Below, piece after piece: positions 33,952-46,602 of a stretch of 64,000 nucleotides of DNA. A program made the position numbers and the translations under genes. The notes beneath the pieces are model-generated. The model saw only the letters and a program-made list of their open reading frames with translations. It did no database searches and had not been told where the DNA came from. The stretch is from Leuctra nigra (lineage: Eukaryota; Arthropoda; Insecta; Plecoptera; Leuctridae), in NCBI GenBank assembly GCA_934045905.1, contig OW203767.1, forward strand, positions 24,245,073 through 24,309,072, given 5' to 3'. Within the stretch, counting starts at the first letter, position 1. The number at the start of each line of letters is the position of its first letter.

Positions 33952-34734
33952 GTAAGACTTGTATTATATTGTTTTGATAAATCTGAAATAAGTTCATAAA
34001 TCGTCAATGCAGGCTGCTCTAACCCGAAAGCACTACACATTACTTCTATACACCTTGTCTATCCTACACAGGACAAGTGCTGCTACCTAGCCAGGTTTTA
34101 AACGCCAATAGTTTGAAGGATATCATGTGATTTTTGAAACTTAACAAGGAACCGTTCAATCAAAGGTTTAATCGATCAACTTAAAACTTAGCAAGGTTAT
34201 TGGGACCAATATTTTTGGAAATTTTGGAGATATTTATACAAGTCTGTGACGAAATTCAAGAATTATTGGCTTTTAATGACATTTTCGATAGACATAATTT
34301 CGGTTCGAGGTGTTGCGTGTATCCGTGCTCGCTCATCAACGCGTTACTCAGAGCGTTTTCCTAGTAATATTTCTTACTATCAATTTTATTTTGATGATTT
34401 CGAATGTATTTCTTTGGACACAATTATTTTTTCAAATGAGCAAAAAGCACTTTCAATGCCAATGTCATTTGTCGTAATGGTGAACAATGGTCAGAGCTTC
34501 CTGAAAATGTAGACTGATTAACAAACACATGAGCACCCTAAAATACATTTTTTGTTCCAAGTTTTTATTTCACCAGTCAGTCCATTCGAGAATCTCACAG
34601 AAAACCGCCACAAAAACACAACTTCTATGTGATGTGAAGTTATCAATACAATCTGTCCTGCAGAAAAGAGAATTGAAACTAGAATCTATATAAATGGGAA
34701 TTCGTTCCATTTTTGGCGTCCAGCTTTTAGAATG

Positions 34735-34885
34735 TCTAAAGTAGAGATGGGCGATTCAGCATAAGAAATCGATTCGTCGATTCGATTCGATTTTTTTACA
34801 TTCGATTCGATTCAAATATTTAATCGACCTTAAAAAATCGATTTTCCGATTAATCGAATCGATTTTCAAAGTCACTGGTGGGCGT
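34735..34885 (+). repeat. ATTCG-rich simple repeat after TAGAGATGGGCGATT
   Basis: 'attcgattcgattcga' words and their complements follow 'agagatgggcgatt'. That start is a common hAT MITE end and is similar to TAGGGATGGAG at 43063. No matching right end was identified. Confidence 0.4.
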
Positions 34886-37800
34886 GCGTGTGAAGGCCCC
34901 CTGACTCTAAAGATCCTTCTTTGACGTCCGGTGAACCAGAATCGTTAAACTTTTTTGCTCATTTGTAGATTTTTACAACTTCAAAACTTACCTAAGAAAT
35001 ACCTCAAGAAATTGAGCTTTTTATTGGTGATCATAGTTTTTATGTATATTCTATTCCCCTTCTCTTGTCCCTACTGACATCAATCAATAGAAATGGGAAG
35101 GTAGGAAGTGGAAATCACAAATGACAACAACAATGCACACCGCGACGTCATTCATTTCAAATCACCAAAAGAACTAGATTCACTTACAATTTGTTTCGTT
35201 ACATCCAGCCTCTATCATTGATAGCTTTCACAGAGCAATTTGTACTCAGCCAATGATAATCAATCTTCTTACCTAAAGACGAAGAAAATAACTTGAACAC
35301 ACTTCCTGCATTTGTCGATCAATCTTTTGCGAAGACATTAGTTCATTGTTGCTTCATTCATTCAGTTGCTGGCATTGTTGCGTGCGCAGAGCTTCTAATA
35401 GAGCATTGTTGTCGGTAACCCGTGGCGACGGGTTGTTTTGTCTGCTGCTTTTATATTTCTTGCAGTGTTGTCACCTAAAAGTCATTCCCTATTTTCTTTA
35501 TTTTGTTTTGGCACTTTTCTTGAAAGTTGAGGCTTCAGTGGGTTATTCGCAAAGCTTTATGTTTTGTATATAATTAGATTTTTTCAGTTATAATCTGTTT
35601 ATTTTTTTTATGGTTACATTTAAAATTTTGCAGTTTATTTTATGCCAAATTATTGTTGGCAGTACCAGTAACTTGGCGAAACGATTTCACGAATTGTTTT
35701 AATAAAATTTTGCTTGACCCTCCTTTTAGATCTCAATTCTTTTAGATGGGAGGTGTGGCACGGTTGTACTTTTAAAAGCTTTTGTTCTTGTGCAGTTGAA
35801 GTTACTATTTACGTTAACCCACAATAATATGTTTTCTTGAATTTCATTGATTTTTTTGTAGTATCACAATCTTATATACCTACCTATAAAGTCCAAGTAT
35901 AAAATCAGATATTTTAATATTTAAAATACGAAGGACATGCCACAGCAAGGCATAAAATAGGAATGGAAATATTTCAACTTCAAACACGCGATCGAAATGA
36001 GTTGTTATATTATTCTCTTCAAGAATAATTGCAAAATTGTAACAGAGAGTATTCTCAGTATCGGTTTGAGAGTGATTTGGTTAGCTCTTCTGAACATAGC
36101 TTCTCTTGATATTATCTCAACAAAACGACGCGACAAGAAGATTCATCATGTTCAAATCGGTGGTGAAGATAATGGATGACTTAGGTAAGGTTTGCTACAG
36201 ACAGTCGATTATTGATTAAAGTCTGGAGTGTTATAAAAGTAGAGTGTAGTTTTGGTATGGAAGATGAATATTGCTATTTGAATTGAATTGAATAATGGCA
36301 ATCTGAACTGACGTCAGCTGACCAAAATCTTACTGCAGAGTGCAGAAGTATAATCATTTCTTTATTGATATTCCTTAGTTTACTTGGGACCATTATTAAA
36401 AATAGATTTATTGAAAAATTGAGGAATGTCACCAGCATCCATGCAACAACTACCCTATAGCGAGCGTCACCATGGTACTTGACACTTTTCCGTCCTTCAG
36501 CCTGCAACGATATCAACTATTCGTTCAAGCGATTATAAATACTGTAGAGTGATAATAAAGGGAGCGTCATTTTTTTAGAATTTGGTGTTAAACATTTTTT
36601 GATTAATAATTAATTACCTATAGGTAGGTACTTAGTTTTCATATGACTATAGAAAACGCCTTCAAAATAACCAATTTCCAAATTATTTTGTAACTTCTTT
36701 TGAGGTAACATTTAAGTCCAGTATCCTTGGTATTTTCACCACCTGATGAATAGTCGCGTCCATATTAAACGCGTTTAAAATATCAGCTTGTTGCGTGATC
36801 TAAAGGGAAATATTGAACCCAATCGTCTTCGAGAGTTTGGATTGGCTGGGTCTAGTCGGTCGATTGGAACTGTCGAGTTTTTATGATTTGGCAAACTCTG
36901 TGAACGCCTGTTTCCAGTACATTCTATAATCGGTGTGCACGAATTGCGTCATATTATGTTTTATTACCTACGTCTTCTAGTAGCGTAAATTCAGATTTCC
37001 GCCCCCCCCCCCCCCCCCCCCCAATACTTTTTTATTAAATTATGAAGGTATACCTACACTATTTGTTATTTCTTTATTTCTGACCAAGTATATTATTTTG
37101 ATTTTAAAACTTAAATATATATTTTTTAAATAATAAGTGCATTTACACAGTGAGTTAGGGATGTTGAACTCTCTGCTGAATATTTCTAAAATTAAGTTAG
37201 ACTATGTATGATTAGTGTACCTATTAGGGTGCGAAATGAACATTTTTTAGAGGGGGAAGGGGGGATAGGAAAATAAAAATCCTAATGAAGAAATAAATGG
37301 AAACTACCGTTTAATCGAGGAATATCTGAAGCAATACCAATTCAAACGGAGCTGCGAGAGGGGCAAAATGTAATTGATATAATAATGCGCAGTACGCAAT
37401 ACATTCGGGTCCGGTGTATATGTTGAAGCCGCGGGGAAAATTTATCATTTTAACTCGGGTTGAAGGATTTTGGACATGCTTTATTCTACAGACCTATTTT
37501 TTTTATTTTTTCCAATTTGAGCCATATACCTATTTTCCTACGTTTCATGGAATTATGAAAATAATATTGCATATAATCATTCAAAATACCTTTTCGGGAT
37601 ATTAAATAGGTAAACCAGAGGGTGGTAAATTACCCCCCCCCCCCCCCATTAAATTGGGATGTAGTGAGAAGGAAAAGTTGGGTTGGGGGAGTTTTGTCCA
37701 TTTGGCCCGCTTTTATAGCATAGGGGGGAACATTAACTTCGTAGTTCAACTTCAAGGCCGCATAGAAAATAATCGGTAATACAAATTGTAGATATTTATC

Positions 37801-38181
37801 ATATGTCATTTCCTGTAAATAGTTTTGAAAAATATTATTCGTTCGTGATATTCAAATTTTCCCAAAATTTGGTTTGCAGCTCAAGGTCATACAAAAAATT
37901 CATCCTACATTTTTCGAGAAGTTGATTTTGTTTGCAAATTTTAAACCTGATTTTGAATCGGACGAAGTTTACTAAAAATTTAACCTTATAGAAATTCTTG
38001 TCTCGAAGATCCGCCGTGGGTGGGAAGTGACTCGTGGAGGGGAGGGGAGGGGGGCTCGGTTACCTGGTCGATGGACTGTAAAAAAGTTGTCTTATCTGTG
38101 AAACTATTTTACTGAGTTACAGTTGCTACTCTAGAGCTACCATGAGTAGATCATTGATTAATATAAACTCTTCCTCCAGAA
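34886..38181. other. intergenic; dispersed repeat and poly-C tracts
   Basis: No gene is recognised. 35540-35760 is similar to 44875-45140 ('tggttacatttaaaatt..tttatgccaaatt..ggcagt..ggcgaaa.gatttcac'). Poly-C runs lie at 37002-37022 and 37632-37647. 36455-36500 ('agcgagcgtcaccatggtac') resembles the 5' end of Helitron-like copy D. Confidence 0.4.
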
Positions 38182-41100
38182 ATGGTCGACTACTCTGACA
38201 ATGTACAGAAGAGCTTCAAGAATCGCCTGAAGTTCTATCTGCCACGGATTTGCTTATCTTTACTTTGCTTCGAGGCATTCTTCAACAGATACTTGTACTT
38301 CTTCATCAACTACAAAGAGATAACAGTAACAGAACTGCCGAAACTGATTGTGCTATTGAACACCTCTACAATCATCTCGATCCATGTTGGTAACATCTAC
38401 TGGCAACACGCTCGATTACGCAAATGGATGTGTGTTCTGGAGAAGATCAATCACAGATTCTCATCCGAGAAGAAACGTCAAAGAAGAGTGGTTGAGAAAG
38501 TGACGAAGCTGAATGATCTAGGGTACAAGTACTACTCGGCGCTGGCATTAGCTTTCGCCTTGCCATTTGCAGTTGGAGCTTTTACCTGGTTGGTAATGGA
38601 AAAAGAGTTATCAGATGGGTAAGCATCTACAGACGTCTGCTGTACCGGTATCCAGCTTCATACTTCTCCTGAAAGGAGTCACTTGGTTTGGTGACGATGC
38701 ACATGTGCATGCAAAATTGTATTGTACATTAACTGGCCTTGAGGCAGCTCTGGTTTCCAAGGGCTGAATTTTGATGCTCTGAGGGAAAAACGCACAACGG
38801 TCGCCTTTGCCAAGCCACAATAATCACCTTTGGTCGTCTTTGACAAACCTGAAATCCAGCGGAAAAATTAGTTGATTGTTAAAGCCGGCCATTTATACGT
38901 TTTCCTCCCGCAAAGCGTCTAAATTCCGCCATTGGAAACCAAGCTAAAATTCTGTAACTCCAGAGGTAGAAGGCCGGAAGACAATTTTCTTGATTTTGCG
39001 GTGCACACTTTTGGAATTAAGAAATCAATCTTTATCAATTGCCGTTTGACTGATGTCAACATAAGTAATATTGAAGTATTCTCTTACGTAATGACTCGTG
39101 TCACCATTACAAATATGATTGGATGAAACAGAATTATTGGTTTCTGAGCTCACCTCAAGAATAATTGAAAATGACTACCGGCCTTTTATCTCTGATATAC
39201 AGAATTATATTTCTAAAACTCATTGTAACTTCTATCGTATCTTCCAGACTCGATTTACCCTATGACGTAGACATATCGCCTAATAGGGAGATCACCGTGT
39301 TCGTGCACGTCGTCTCCTGGTCGGTGACGATGTTCCTGGATGTAACTTCCCACTTGATTTCAATGACGCAATTGCATCATTTATATGGCCAGTATCATGT
39401 TCTTCGTGGCAATCTGGAGAACATCCGAGATGACAGTCTCAAGCAAGTCAAGAGAGAGCGAGGTCAGAGGAAGCACTTCTTGCAACATTGGAACTCGGTA
39501 CAAGACGATGATCGGAACCGATACAAGCTTGAAGTAGAGATGCAGAGACGAATGAGAGACTGCATCAAGCACCACCAGGCACTTATCAAGTAGGAACACA
39601 ACTTTTATTATCAAGTGGTTTATCTACAGCAACTATGTCGGTTTCCCACATTCCAGATTCCACCTTCTCCTATCCACACAGTCCTCATCTCAACCCTCTT
39701 ACCTCCATGGCCGAACTCACGCCGCTTTAACGTCTCTTTTTAGATCGTCCTCTTCTTCTACCTGGAGGCATACACTTGTTAATCCTTTTGGGACATCTCT
39801 CCTCTCCCATCCGTTGTACTGCACATGGCCATACCAACAAAATCTCCCTTCGTTCGAGGTTCAACCTTCATTCGTATTCTGATCTTTTCATTCCTGATGT
39901 GTTCAATCCAATTAGAGACCCGGTATCCTTCTCAAGAAATCCGTACACTACTTTTAAAAGTCTTATTTATGGCAGGGTAGGACCAACATTGGATTATGGA
40001 ACTATAGATTAATTGCGGCTATTTTCTCACTAACCCTCGATTGTTATAGTTATAGCTAATCTAAAGTGGCTCCTACCACTTACCAGGGATAAAGTAAAAT
40101 TTTGTATAAAACTTTGAAAGGAATTGTGATTAATTAATGTATCCAATGTAAATTTCATTTTATTTATCATTTACTTGACAAATTATGTTTGAATATCTTT
40201 CTTTGAAGCTGCATCCTTGTGGTCAATCATTATGTTGTACAGCTTCAGTTGTTTATTAAATGAAATTCTCTCAATTATTTACCTATTGTATTTTACAGAA
40301 GTTTTAATGAACATGTCGATATCTTCACATCGAATATATTGAGTGGAGTCATCTTCTGCCTAGTGACCTGTACATTGGCAGTTGTTTATGCGTCTATTGT
40401 AAGTCTGACGAAATGTTGTTAAAATTAGAGCGTCAATTTGTACGTATATGTTCGTAGAGTTCAGCACTATACTATAAAGTTGATGAAAGGAAGAGTGCAA
40501 AACTGGGTACTGAAACGGAAGGAAGTTTTCTATTTTCTATTGATCAGCACAGCACGTCTTTTACTTAATTTTCTTACCGTATTTCTTTACGACTATAATT
40601 ACTTTTAATCCTTATAAAGGAACGAAAAATGATCGGGCTCCATTTGCTAGGAACGATTAATGTCGTTTTCGGCTGGCCGCACTGGGGTTGCACTGAGCTG
40701 CACTGAGTGCAAGTAGCGTGTTCGACTGGCAGTGCGCAGTTGCTCTGGGGCAATGTTTTCGTATTCGACTGGGAAGTGGTGCACACTGGGTGCGCACTCA
40801 GTGCACTATTTCTTGCTCGGAAATATTAGGTAGAGTTGCCCCCTCCACTCCGCCGCACTCCGACAAAATGGCGGCGCGAAAAACAAAATTGATGTTGTTA
40901 CTGGAGGTTTTCCTTCAAAACACTCGGGAGCTCAATTTCTTCGGTTGCCATTTGAAAATAGCTGTCAGTGTCAAAACACAAAATCAAAACATATCATTCG
41001 TATTCGGCTGAGACCGCACTGGGGGCAGCACTAGGCAACACTAGGGCAAAACCACGTTACGACATGACGTCACGATCAAGAACTCAGTGTAACCCCAGTG

Positions 41101-43844
41101 CGGCCAGCCGAAAACGACATAAGATAATTGAGCGAGCGTAGCGAGCGTCACTACGGTACTCTTATGGCACTTTCTCTGTGTTTTTTTTTGTCTGCACAGC
41201 CTAGGTTAAACCGCACATTCAATCAATCTGAAACTTTGCACATGCTAACGTAATCTATGCGGTCCCTGGGATCGTTTTTGAACGGGCTCCTGTGATTGGT
41301 TCAAGTTTTAACAAAATTATCTTTCGATTGGTTTCTGCGATCAATTTGAAATATTAGCAAAGTCATTGTAATCAACATTTTACCCAATCATACAAAGTTT
41401 CAGCCAAATCCTCCCATTGGTTAAAATTTAAAACCATTTTTCATGTGATTTTTTAAATTTAAATTAGAACAGATTGACCGATCAACTTAAAACTTCGCGT
41501 GGTCATTGCCCATTGGTACCAACATTTTAGGTATTTTTGCCAATTTTCAGTCTTATCTATCGTTATTTTCAAAAGTTTTTGTCATTTTAGGGACATTTTA
41601 TTCGATAATCTTGAAATATTTGAAACATTTATACTACATTTTCATCCCTGCCTTCTTTAAGCATCTGCTCCAAGGCCTGTAGAGCAGCAAAGCAGTACGG
41701 CCGTACGCGCATCAAATCGGATGCAGTACGAAGGCCAAATCCTCCAATAGGCAACTCTCTCTAGTTAGCAATTTCATTAAAATATTCTGAATTTAGTAGA
41801 GGAACATATTTCGATCATGCCCACATATATATTTTCACAGAATAACATTATTTCTCTGAATAAACAGTGTTTTCCCGATCACTATTCTTCATGAAATTCC
41901 TCACATTCCAATCTTAAACAAGAACGCGCTGCGATTGGCTCATCGGTCTGTGACGTCAGAATGGTGCAGCTGACTTTTGACAGAATCAAATACAATGGTG
42001 TTATGTGCTGTGATAAGTTTAAGATGTTTAAACTTTTGGATATTGAATTTTCTCCGGCATATTATGGCAATTTGCTGTATGTGTACATCATAATTGTAAT
42101 GTGCTATATTATTAATGAAGAATAATGGATGAGCAGTGTTGAAATGAGTTTTAAATCGAAGGTAAGTACCTAGGTCTATCCGTCACTTGCTGTCACAAGC
42201 TCCAAGTTGCATTGTTATGACGGAAGTGGCTACAGTCACGGTACCCCGTGACAGCAGTGAAATGCAAAATGGCCGGCACGCTCCCGTGACAGCAGTGAAA
42301 AATGACACCTAAACACTGCTGCCACGGGGGGGGCGTGCACACGCGCTGGCGTGAAAGCAGTGTTTCTATGGTTTGGCCCAAGCGGCTGTTTATTTCTTGT
42401 TTATTATTGAAAATTACATTTACGGCTGTATCTACACTATTTTTTACAAAACGACACAATGGATCTGTTATTCATCCAGAGTATTTATATGGAGATTGAA
42501 AAGTTGGAGAGAAAATCGTCTTGTGCCGTGTCGTGTATCGTGACTATGGGGATGTTGCATGTTCTGTGCTCGCTCATCAACGCGTTACACTGAGCGTTTT
42601 CCTAGTTACGTTTCTAAATGGAACTGTGTAGATGGAAGCTTGTGTATTAAAGAGTAATTTGCTTATCCAACAGCACCGAACATTTGATACCCTCACATGT
42701 GTACTGATTGGAACGTTCGTATTTGGGGCATCAATTCTTTTCGTCTTCTGTTGGTTGTTCGACAAAATAACCGAGACGGTAATGATATAAATCAATACAG
42801 TGAAGTTACTTGGTCCACACGTTGGGCGCCATTTGAAACCCTCTCGTCACTTAATGTTTTAGTGCGAAGGAGTGAGGGAGGCTATCTACGGATGTGATTG
42901 GTTCGAAGCGTCGGAAAGCTTCAAGCGTTCAATGCGTATCATGATGTCGATGGCTAACCAACCTTCTGCAGTGATGATTGCCAGTACAATTCCGCTGTCG
43001 TTAGATACATACCGAGAGGTGAGTTGAACTTTGAAAATATCGATGCCCTTCATGATTTGTTTTAGGGATGGAGCGAACTCGGATTATGATATCGACTATC
43101 GATATCATTTATATATCAATATACATCGATATATCGAAGTATCGATATACAACGATATATCGAAGTATTGATATATCGAAGTATCGATATATCGATATAT
43201 AGATATATCGATATATTGAAATATTGAAATATGAAATATCGATATATTGAAATATCGAAATATTGATAAATGGAAAGAATATATTTAGATGTACAGGAAT
43301 GGAAATATTGATATATCGCAGGAATGTATTAAATTGATCCTAAAACTGCTAGGAATTTCAAAAGAAAATGTAAAAAGAAATAACACAGCCGTTCCAAAAT
43401 ATTGGGTCACTATCCAGATAAGAAAGAAAATGTGAATAATCTGAGAAATTGTACATACATCTGGTAAACGCTGCACTGCAAATATGAATTATTTTGCCAT
43501 AGTGGGTATAAACTACAATTAAGAACATAATTGTATCATGCGGAAAGGCTTCAATATTTCGATATTTCAGTACCGATATTTCAATATTTCGATATTTCAA
43601 TATTTCAATATATCGATATATCGATATTTCGATATTTCAATATATCGATATTCAATATATTCAGGTATCTATATTTCGATATTTTTTATATTGATATATA
43701 TCGATATATCGATATTTTCTCCATCCCTAATTTGTTTAGTTTGAATTAATTATATTAACTTACTCGAGATTTCTGTTCCAGGTATTTAAGATAGCTCACA
43801 GTTATTATAATTGTGTTTCATCCACAGTTAAAAGCTATTCTTAA
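38182..43844 (+). CDS. insect odorant receptor (7tm_6), complete
   Basis: Ligand-binding odorant receptor subunit, expected to act with the co-receptor Orco in the dendrites of olfactory neurons. Six exons join in phase: 38182-38618, 39248-39589, 40299-40398, 42674-42778, 42863-43018 and 43782-43844, total 1203 bp, 400 residues, the usual family length. The start is MVDYSDNVQKSFKNRLKFYL. HHQALIKSFNEHVDIF spans the exon 2/3 joint and matches the conserved pre-TM4 region. The C-terminal family signature is clear: REAIYGCDWFEASESFKRSM, then PLSLDTYREVFKIAHSYYN. Acceptors and donors are canonical. Introns carry a LINE fragment, a Harbinger-type MITE, Helitron-like copy D (ending 67 bp before exon 4) and a hAT-type element. 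The exon sequence is uninterrupted, so it is probably functional. Confidence 0.9.
38960..39230. repeat. dispersed repeat, partner at 46600-46835
   Basis: Shares 'tatcaattgcc.tttgact.atgt', 'gtattctcttac', 'gtgaccattacaaat.tgattg' and 'ctcgcctcaagaat' with 46600-46835. It is in intron 1 of the odorant receptor. It could be a transposon, or the partner could be a relic of a duplicated receptor gene. Confidence 0.45.
39640..39860 (-). mobile_element. LINE reverse-transcriptase C-terminal fragment
   Basis: The minus-strand translation contains WYGHVQ, then in a shifted frame RMGEERCPKRINKC, MPPGRRRGRSKKR and RRRWNLECG. This is the typical C-terminal tail of insect non-LTR retrotransposon polyproteins. 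It is frameshifted and truncated. It sits in intron 2 of the odorant receptor, opposite in strand. Confidence 0.6.
40661..41119. mobile_element. PIF/Harbinger-type MITE with TAA target duplication
   Basis: Ends TGTCGTTTTCGGCTGGCCGC and its complement, with the inverted repeat extending to about 37 bp with one mismatch. TAA flanks both sides (40658-40660 and 41120-41122), the 3-bp duplication typical of Harbinger. 459 bp, in odorant receptor intron 3, directly abutting Helitron-like copy D. Confidence 0.75.
41128..42606 (+). mobile_element. Helitron/Helentron-like element, copy D
   Basis: 5' TTGAGCGAGCGTAGCGAGCG and 3' hairpin CGCTCA..TGAGCG, then TTTTC, CTAGT (42602-42606). 1479 bp with no coding capacity recognised. 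It lies in odorant receptor intron 3 and ends 67 bp upstream of exon 4. Confidence 0.65.
43063..43729. mobile_element. hAT-type element filled with ATATCGAT palindromes
   Basis: Ends TAGGGATGGAG and CTCCATCCCTA, flanked by exact 8-bp duplications ATTTGTTT (43055-43062 and 43730-43737). The interior is mostly 'atatcgatat' and 'gatatttcaat' repeats in both orientations around a 250-bp unique core. It occupies most of the last intron of the odorant receptor. Confidence 0.8.
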
Positions 43845-45174
43845 GAGTCATTACCACTCCAGAATTTTGAGATTCGGATGAACAAAAGTTTAAACAAATG
43901 TATGAGAATGCAATTAATATTGCGTTGGTTCTACCTTACTACTGTGCTTGATGTTTGCTCTATTATCGTGTGTTGCATTAAAAAATCATGAATAGGAGTT
44001 TGCTGAACTTTTGAAGCCAGCTAAATTTTCACAAATTATAGAGATAATTATGATCCGTATTTTCAGTGCGGATATCTAGGTGGGTATATAATAGAGTTTT
44101 TTCTTGAAGTGGTGTGCCTATAAGCAATACTTCTTTTGCCACATTTAAAATCTGTGCAACTGTGTAATTTGTAGCACCTTAAAAATAATTTCTTTTAGCT
44201 AATTATGTCAACAACTTCACTTCCGGTCAAAATATTGGGATTTTCTTTAAAGTGGTAGGTATAGCATTATTGTGTCTATAGTGTTGCCAAATTTGAAAAT
44301 TCTCGATGTAACTGTTTGAATAGATAACTGTAATTGATTAATGATTATTAAATATGTTTAATTGATGTAACTTTGTGACTGTCTTTTTCCGCTAAAATGT
44401 CAACAACTTCACTTCGGTCAAAATATTTGGGATCTTTCTTGAAGTTGTCTCGATGTAACTGTCTGGTTTGAAACGCCTATATTAATAACTTAACAAAAAT
44501 CGCTAAAGTGTCAACTACTTGATCATTTCGGGTAAACAATTGTTGGGTTTTCTTCCAAAATTCTTCCACTGTTAAAAATTGCCATTGTTGTTTCAATGTA
44601 TTGGGAAACCGAATCTCCAAACAGCTAGGAAAATATCTGGTACATTGCATGGAATATGTGTAAATGCTTTTTTTTAAATCTTTAGATTTTTTTATTGGGA
44701 AATCTCTCGAAATATTTGAAAATCTCTAAGTTCATTTTAACTTTCCCAACACAGTGTATGAAAAAATCTCTCCAAAAAATTGAGAAAATCAAAATTAATT
44801 TAAAAACAAAATAAAACAATAAAGCTGAATCTGATCCAGACACTTCTTCTGTCTCCTTGAGGCAATGCGCAAAGCTTTGTGAATTATATATTTATTTAAT
44901 TTTTCAATTAATTAGATTTTATTATAGTTTTAACCTGTTAAAATGTTCTTTTATGGTTAACATTTAAAATTGTTGAGGATTCTTTAATGCCAAATTTAGA
45001 TACAAAGCTAAGTTCAGAGTTTGGCGGCAGTCATTGGGCGAAATGATTTCACCAAATTAAGTGCAAAAATATTATAACAACATTTATTTTGACCCACCAA
45101 TTGTATATGCTCCATAGATATCTTTTTAAAATGCTAAGGATCACCCTTTTACAAAAATCCAACTTAAATCTTAC
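43845..45174. other. downstream of odorant receptor; dispersed repeat
   Basis: No gene is seen. 44875-45140 is the partner of the repeat at 35540-35760. 'gtcaacaacttcacttcggtcaaaatattgggattttctt'-like sequence recurs imperfectly at about 44210 and 44400, suggesting an old local duplication. Confidence 0.35.
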
Positions 45175-45375
45175 CTGCGCCCTTCTTGACTGTGTTATTT
45201 CTTGGTATCTAATACCCTCAGTCGACAGGCAAATGCTGGGAAGGTAGCATACTAATAGACCACGACCGCCTCCTTCCCACCTTACCTACTCTTCACCATC
45301 ATCTCCCAATCATCATCATAATCATTCATCCGTCGCCATTAGCCTCGCTGCAGAACAGTGCGACGTTAAACACTA
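45175..45375 (+). mobile_element. LINE 3'-tail-like fragment
   Basis: 'ccctcagtcgacaggcaaatgctgggaagg...ccacgaccgcctccttccc...ccgtcgccattagcctcgc...gtgcgacgttaaac' is the best-preserved copy of the tail also seen at 5715-5810 and 52215-52345. It resembles a 3' terminus widespread in insect LINEs, recognised from memory. Confidence 0.5.
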
Positions 45376-45518
45376 AAGGTACCAAAAAAAGACAAATCTT
45401 ACCTTAAACGTGCCATTATAATGACGGTCCTGAGTAAATACAGGTATTTTCATTGGTGATTGTACGCAAAGGAAAATAAAAGAAAGGGAATAAAGAAAAT
45501 AAAGAAGCTCGTTGGGAA

Positions 45519-45727
45519 CACTTGGCCAAAATAAAAACGGTATTTGAACGAAACAGGTTGGCTGCTGGTCAGGTTCCTTGACAATCAATCCTTGTTACTA
45601 TCAATGAATCAGAGCTCACCTACTACAGATTTAAATGACGCGTTAGCATAGAATTCATCTGATTATCAATCAAATCTTTATCAGCATATTATTTTCTTTA
45701 GAACACCGTTTCTACTTTGGCCAAGTG
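45519..45727. mobile_element. mariner-type MITE, second copy
   Basis: The ends CACTTGGCCAAA and TTTGGCCAAGTG are inverted, and the interior matches the MITE at 15620-15833 ('aacgaaacaggttggctgctggtcagg'). The termini have diverged compared with that copy, although the interior is close. Confidence 0.6.
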
Positions 45728-46461
45728 TACGTTCTCACCTTCTTTTGAATTTCATTGAGAAAGTAATATTGGAAATTGAAGAAAATCACCTAAATAGTTT
45801 GTCTTGATTCCAGCCTCAGCAACTCAGCATGACATTTGACCCACATCGTTTCCTTGCCCAAACATTATTAATGTCCTCTAACGTCTCATGTAGCTTGACG
45901 TCATTTTTAGGGCTAAACTCTGTATTTCTTACAATTTCTTGTTTTGAAATCTGGCTCCTGAATATGCTTGTTGAATGGTGTGAAAGTGAGTTTTGTCAGC
46001 GAAGTGATTGTTTCCCTGCAACCCGCTGCGCCTCTGACTTTGTCCTAGACGCAGGGGTAGTTGAGTCGGTGACGCACCCCTGGGGCGGTGTTGTCATTGC
46101 AAATGGCGGGGTTCCGTTATCGAGGGGTTACTTTAATAGATTACTGAAACTATCCCCCCCCCACCCCTCCTCACTCTTCTGAACAGTCCTGTTGGCTTTA
46201 TTGTGTTAGTAAGGTTTGTGACTCCCCCTTTTTGTGATTAAATGTTTTGCATACTGGGGACGCCATTTTAGTTTGTGGTTTAATTAAGTTTGGATCATAT
46301 GTGGTTCTTAATTTGAATTTACATGGTTCAATTGTGCAAATTTTCGCTCATCTAAATTTTATCTGTAATTCATTCAATTACCAAATTTATTGAAACGAAC
46401 GTCGTTTGTAATTTTTTAAATTGAACGACCTACTTTTTATAATCAATTTTTTAAGATGACT

Positions 46462-46602
46462 AAAGGCCGGTTAATACTAATGTTAAAACGAGTAGTTAAG
46501 TTTAAACGGTCATTCAAGTACTACCATTGGTTGTTGCCATGGCAATATAGTTCTATTCAACTGTTTAAAATTTAGCAGAGAATTGAAAAACTGGCCCTAA
46601 AT
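46462..46602. mobile_element. small MITE (TAGGGCCAGTTTTTCAAT family)
   Basis: Left 'aaaggccggttaatactaatg' and right (complement) 'tagggccagtttttcaattc' are imperfect inverted ends. It contains 'ccattggttgttgccatggc', shared with 53905-54233. Confidence 0.4.

Larger units (their letters stand above)
31776..34365 (+). mobile_element. Helitron/Helentron-like element, long copy F with cargo
   Basis: The 5' end TTGAGCGAGCGAAGCGAGCG (31776) and 3' hairpin CGCTC..GAGCG (34330-34355) then TTTTCCTAGT (ending 34365) match the shorter copies. The core homologous to copies A-E is split by two extra blocks: about 32.1-33.3 kb (carrying the 71-residue basic ORF) and about 33.6-34.1 kb (carrying a THAP exon). 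No Rep or helicase motif is seen, so it is not autonomous. Confidence 0.65.

Noticed and set aside
43531..43749. Frames rich in Ile/Ser/Tyr/Phe/Asp
   Set aside because: Translation of the atatcgat simple repeat inside the hAT-type element.
45829..46182. 117-codon plus-strand frame
   Set aside because: No recognisable domain, no splice context, and a proline-rich end produced by a C-run; kept only as unassigned.
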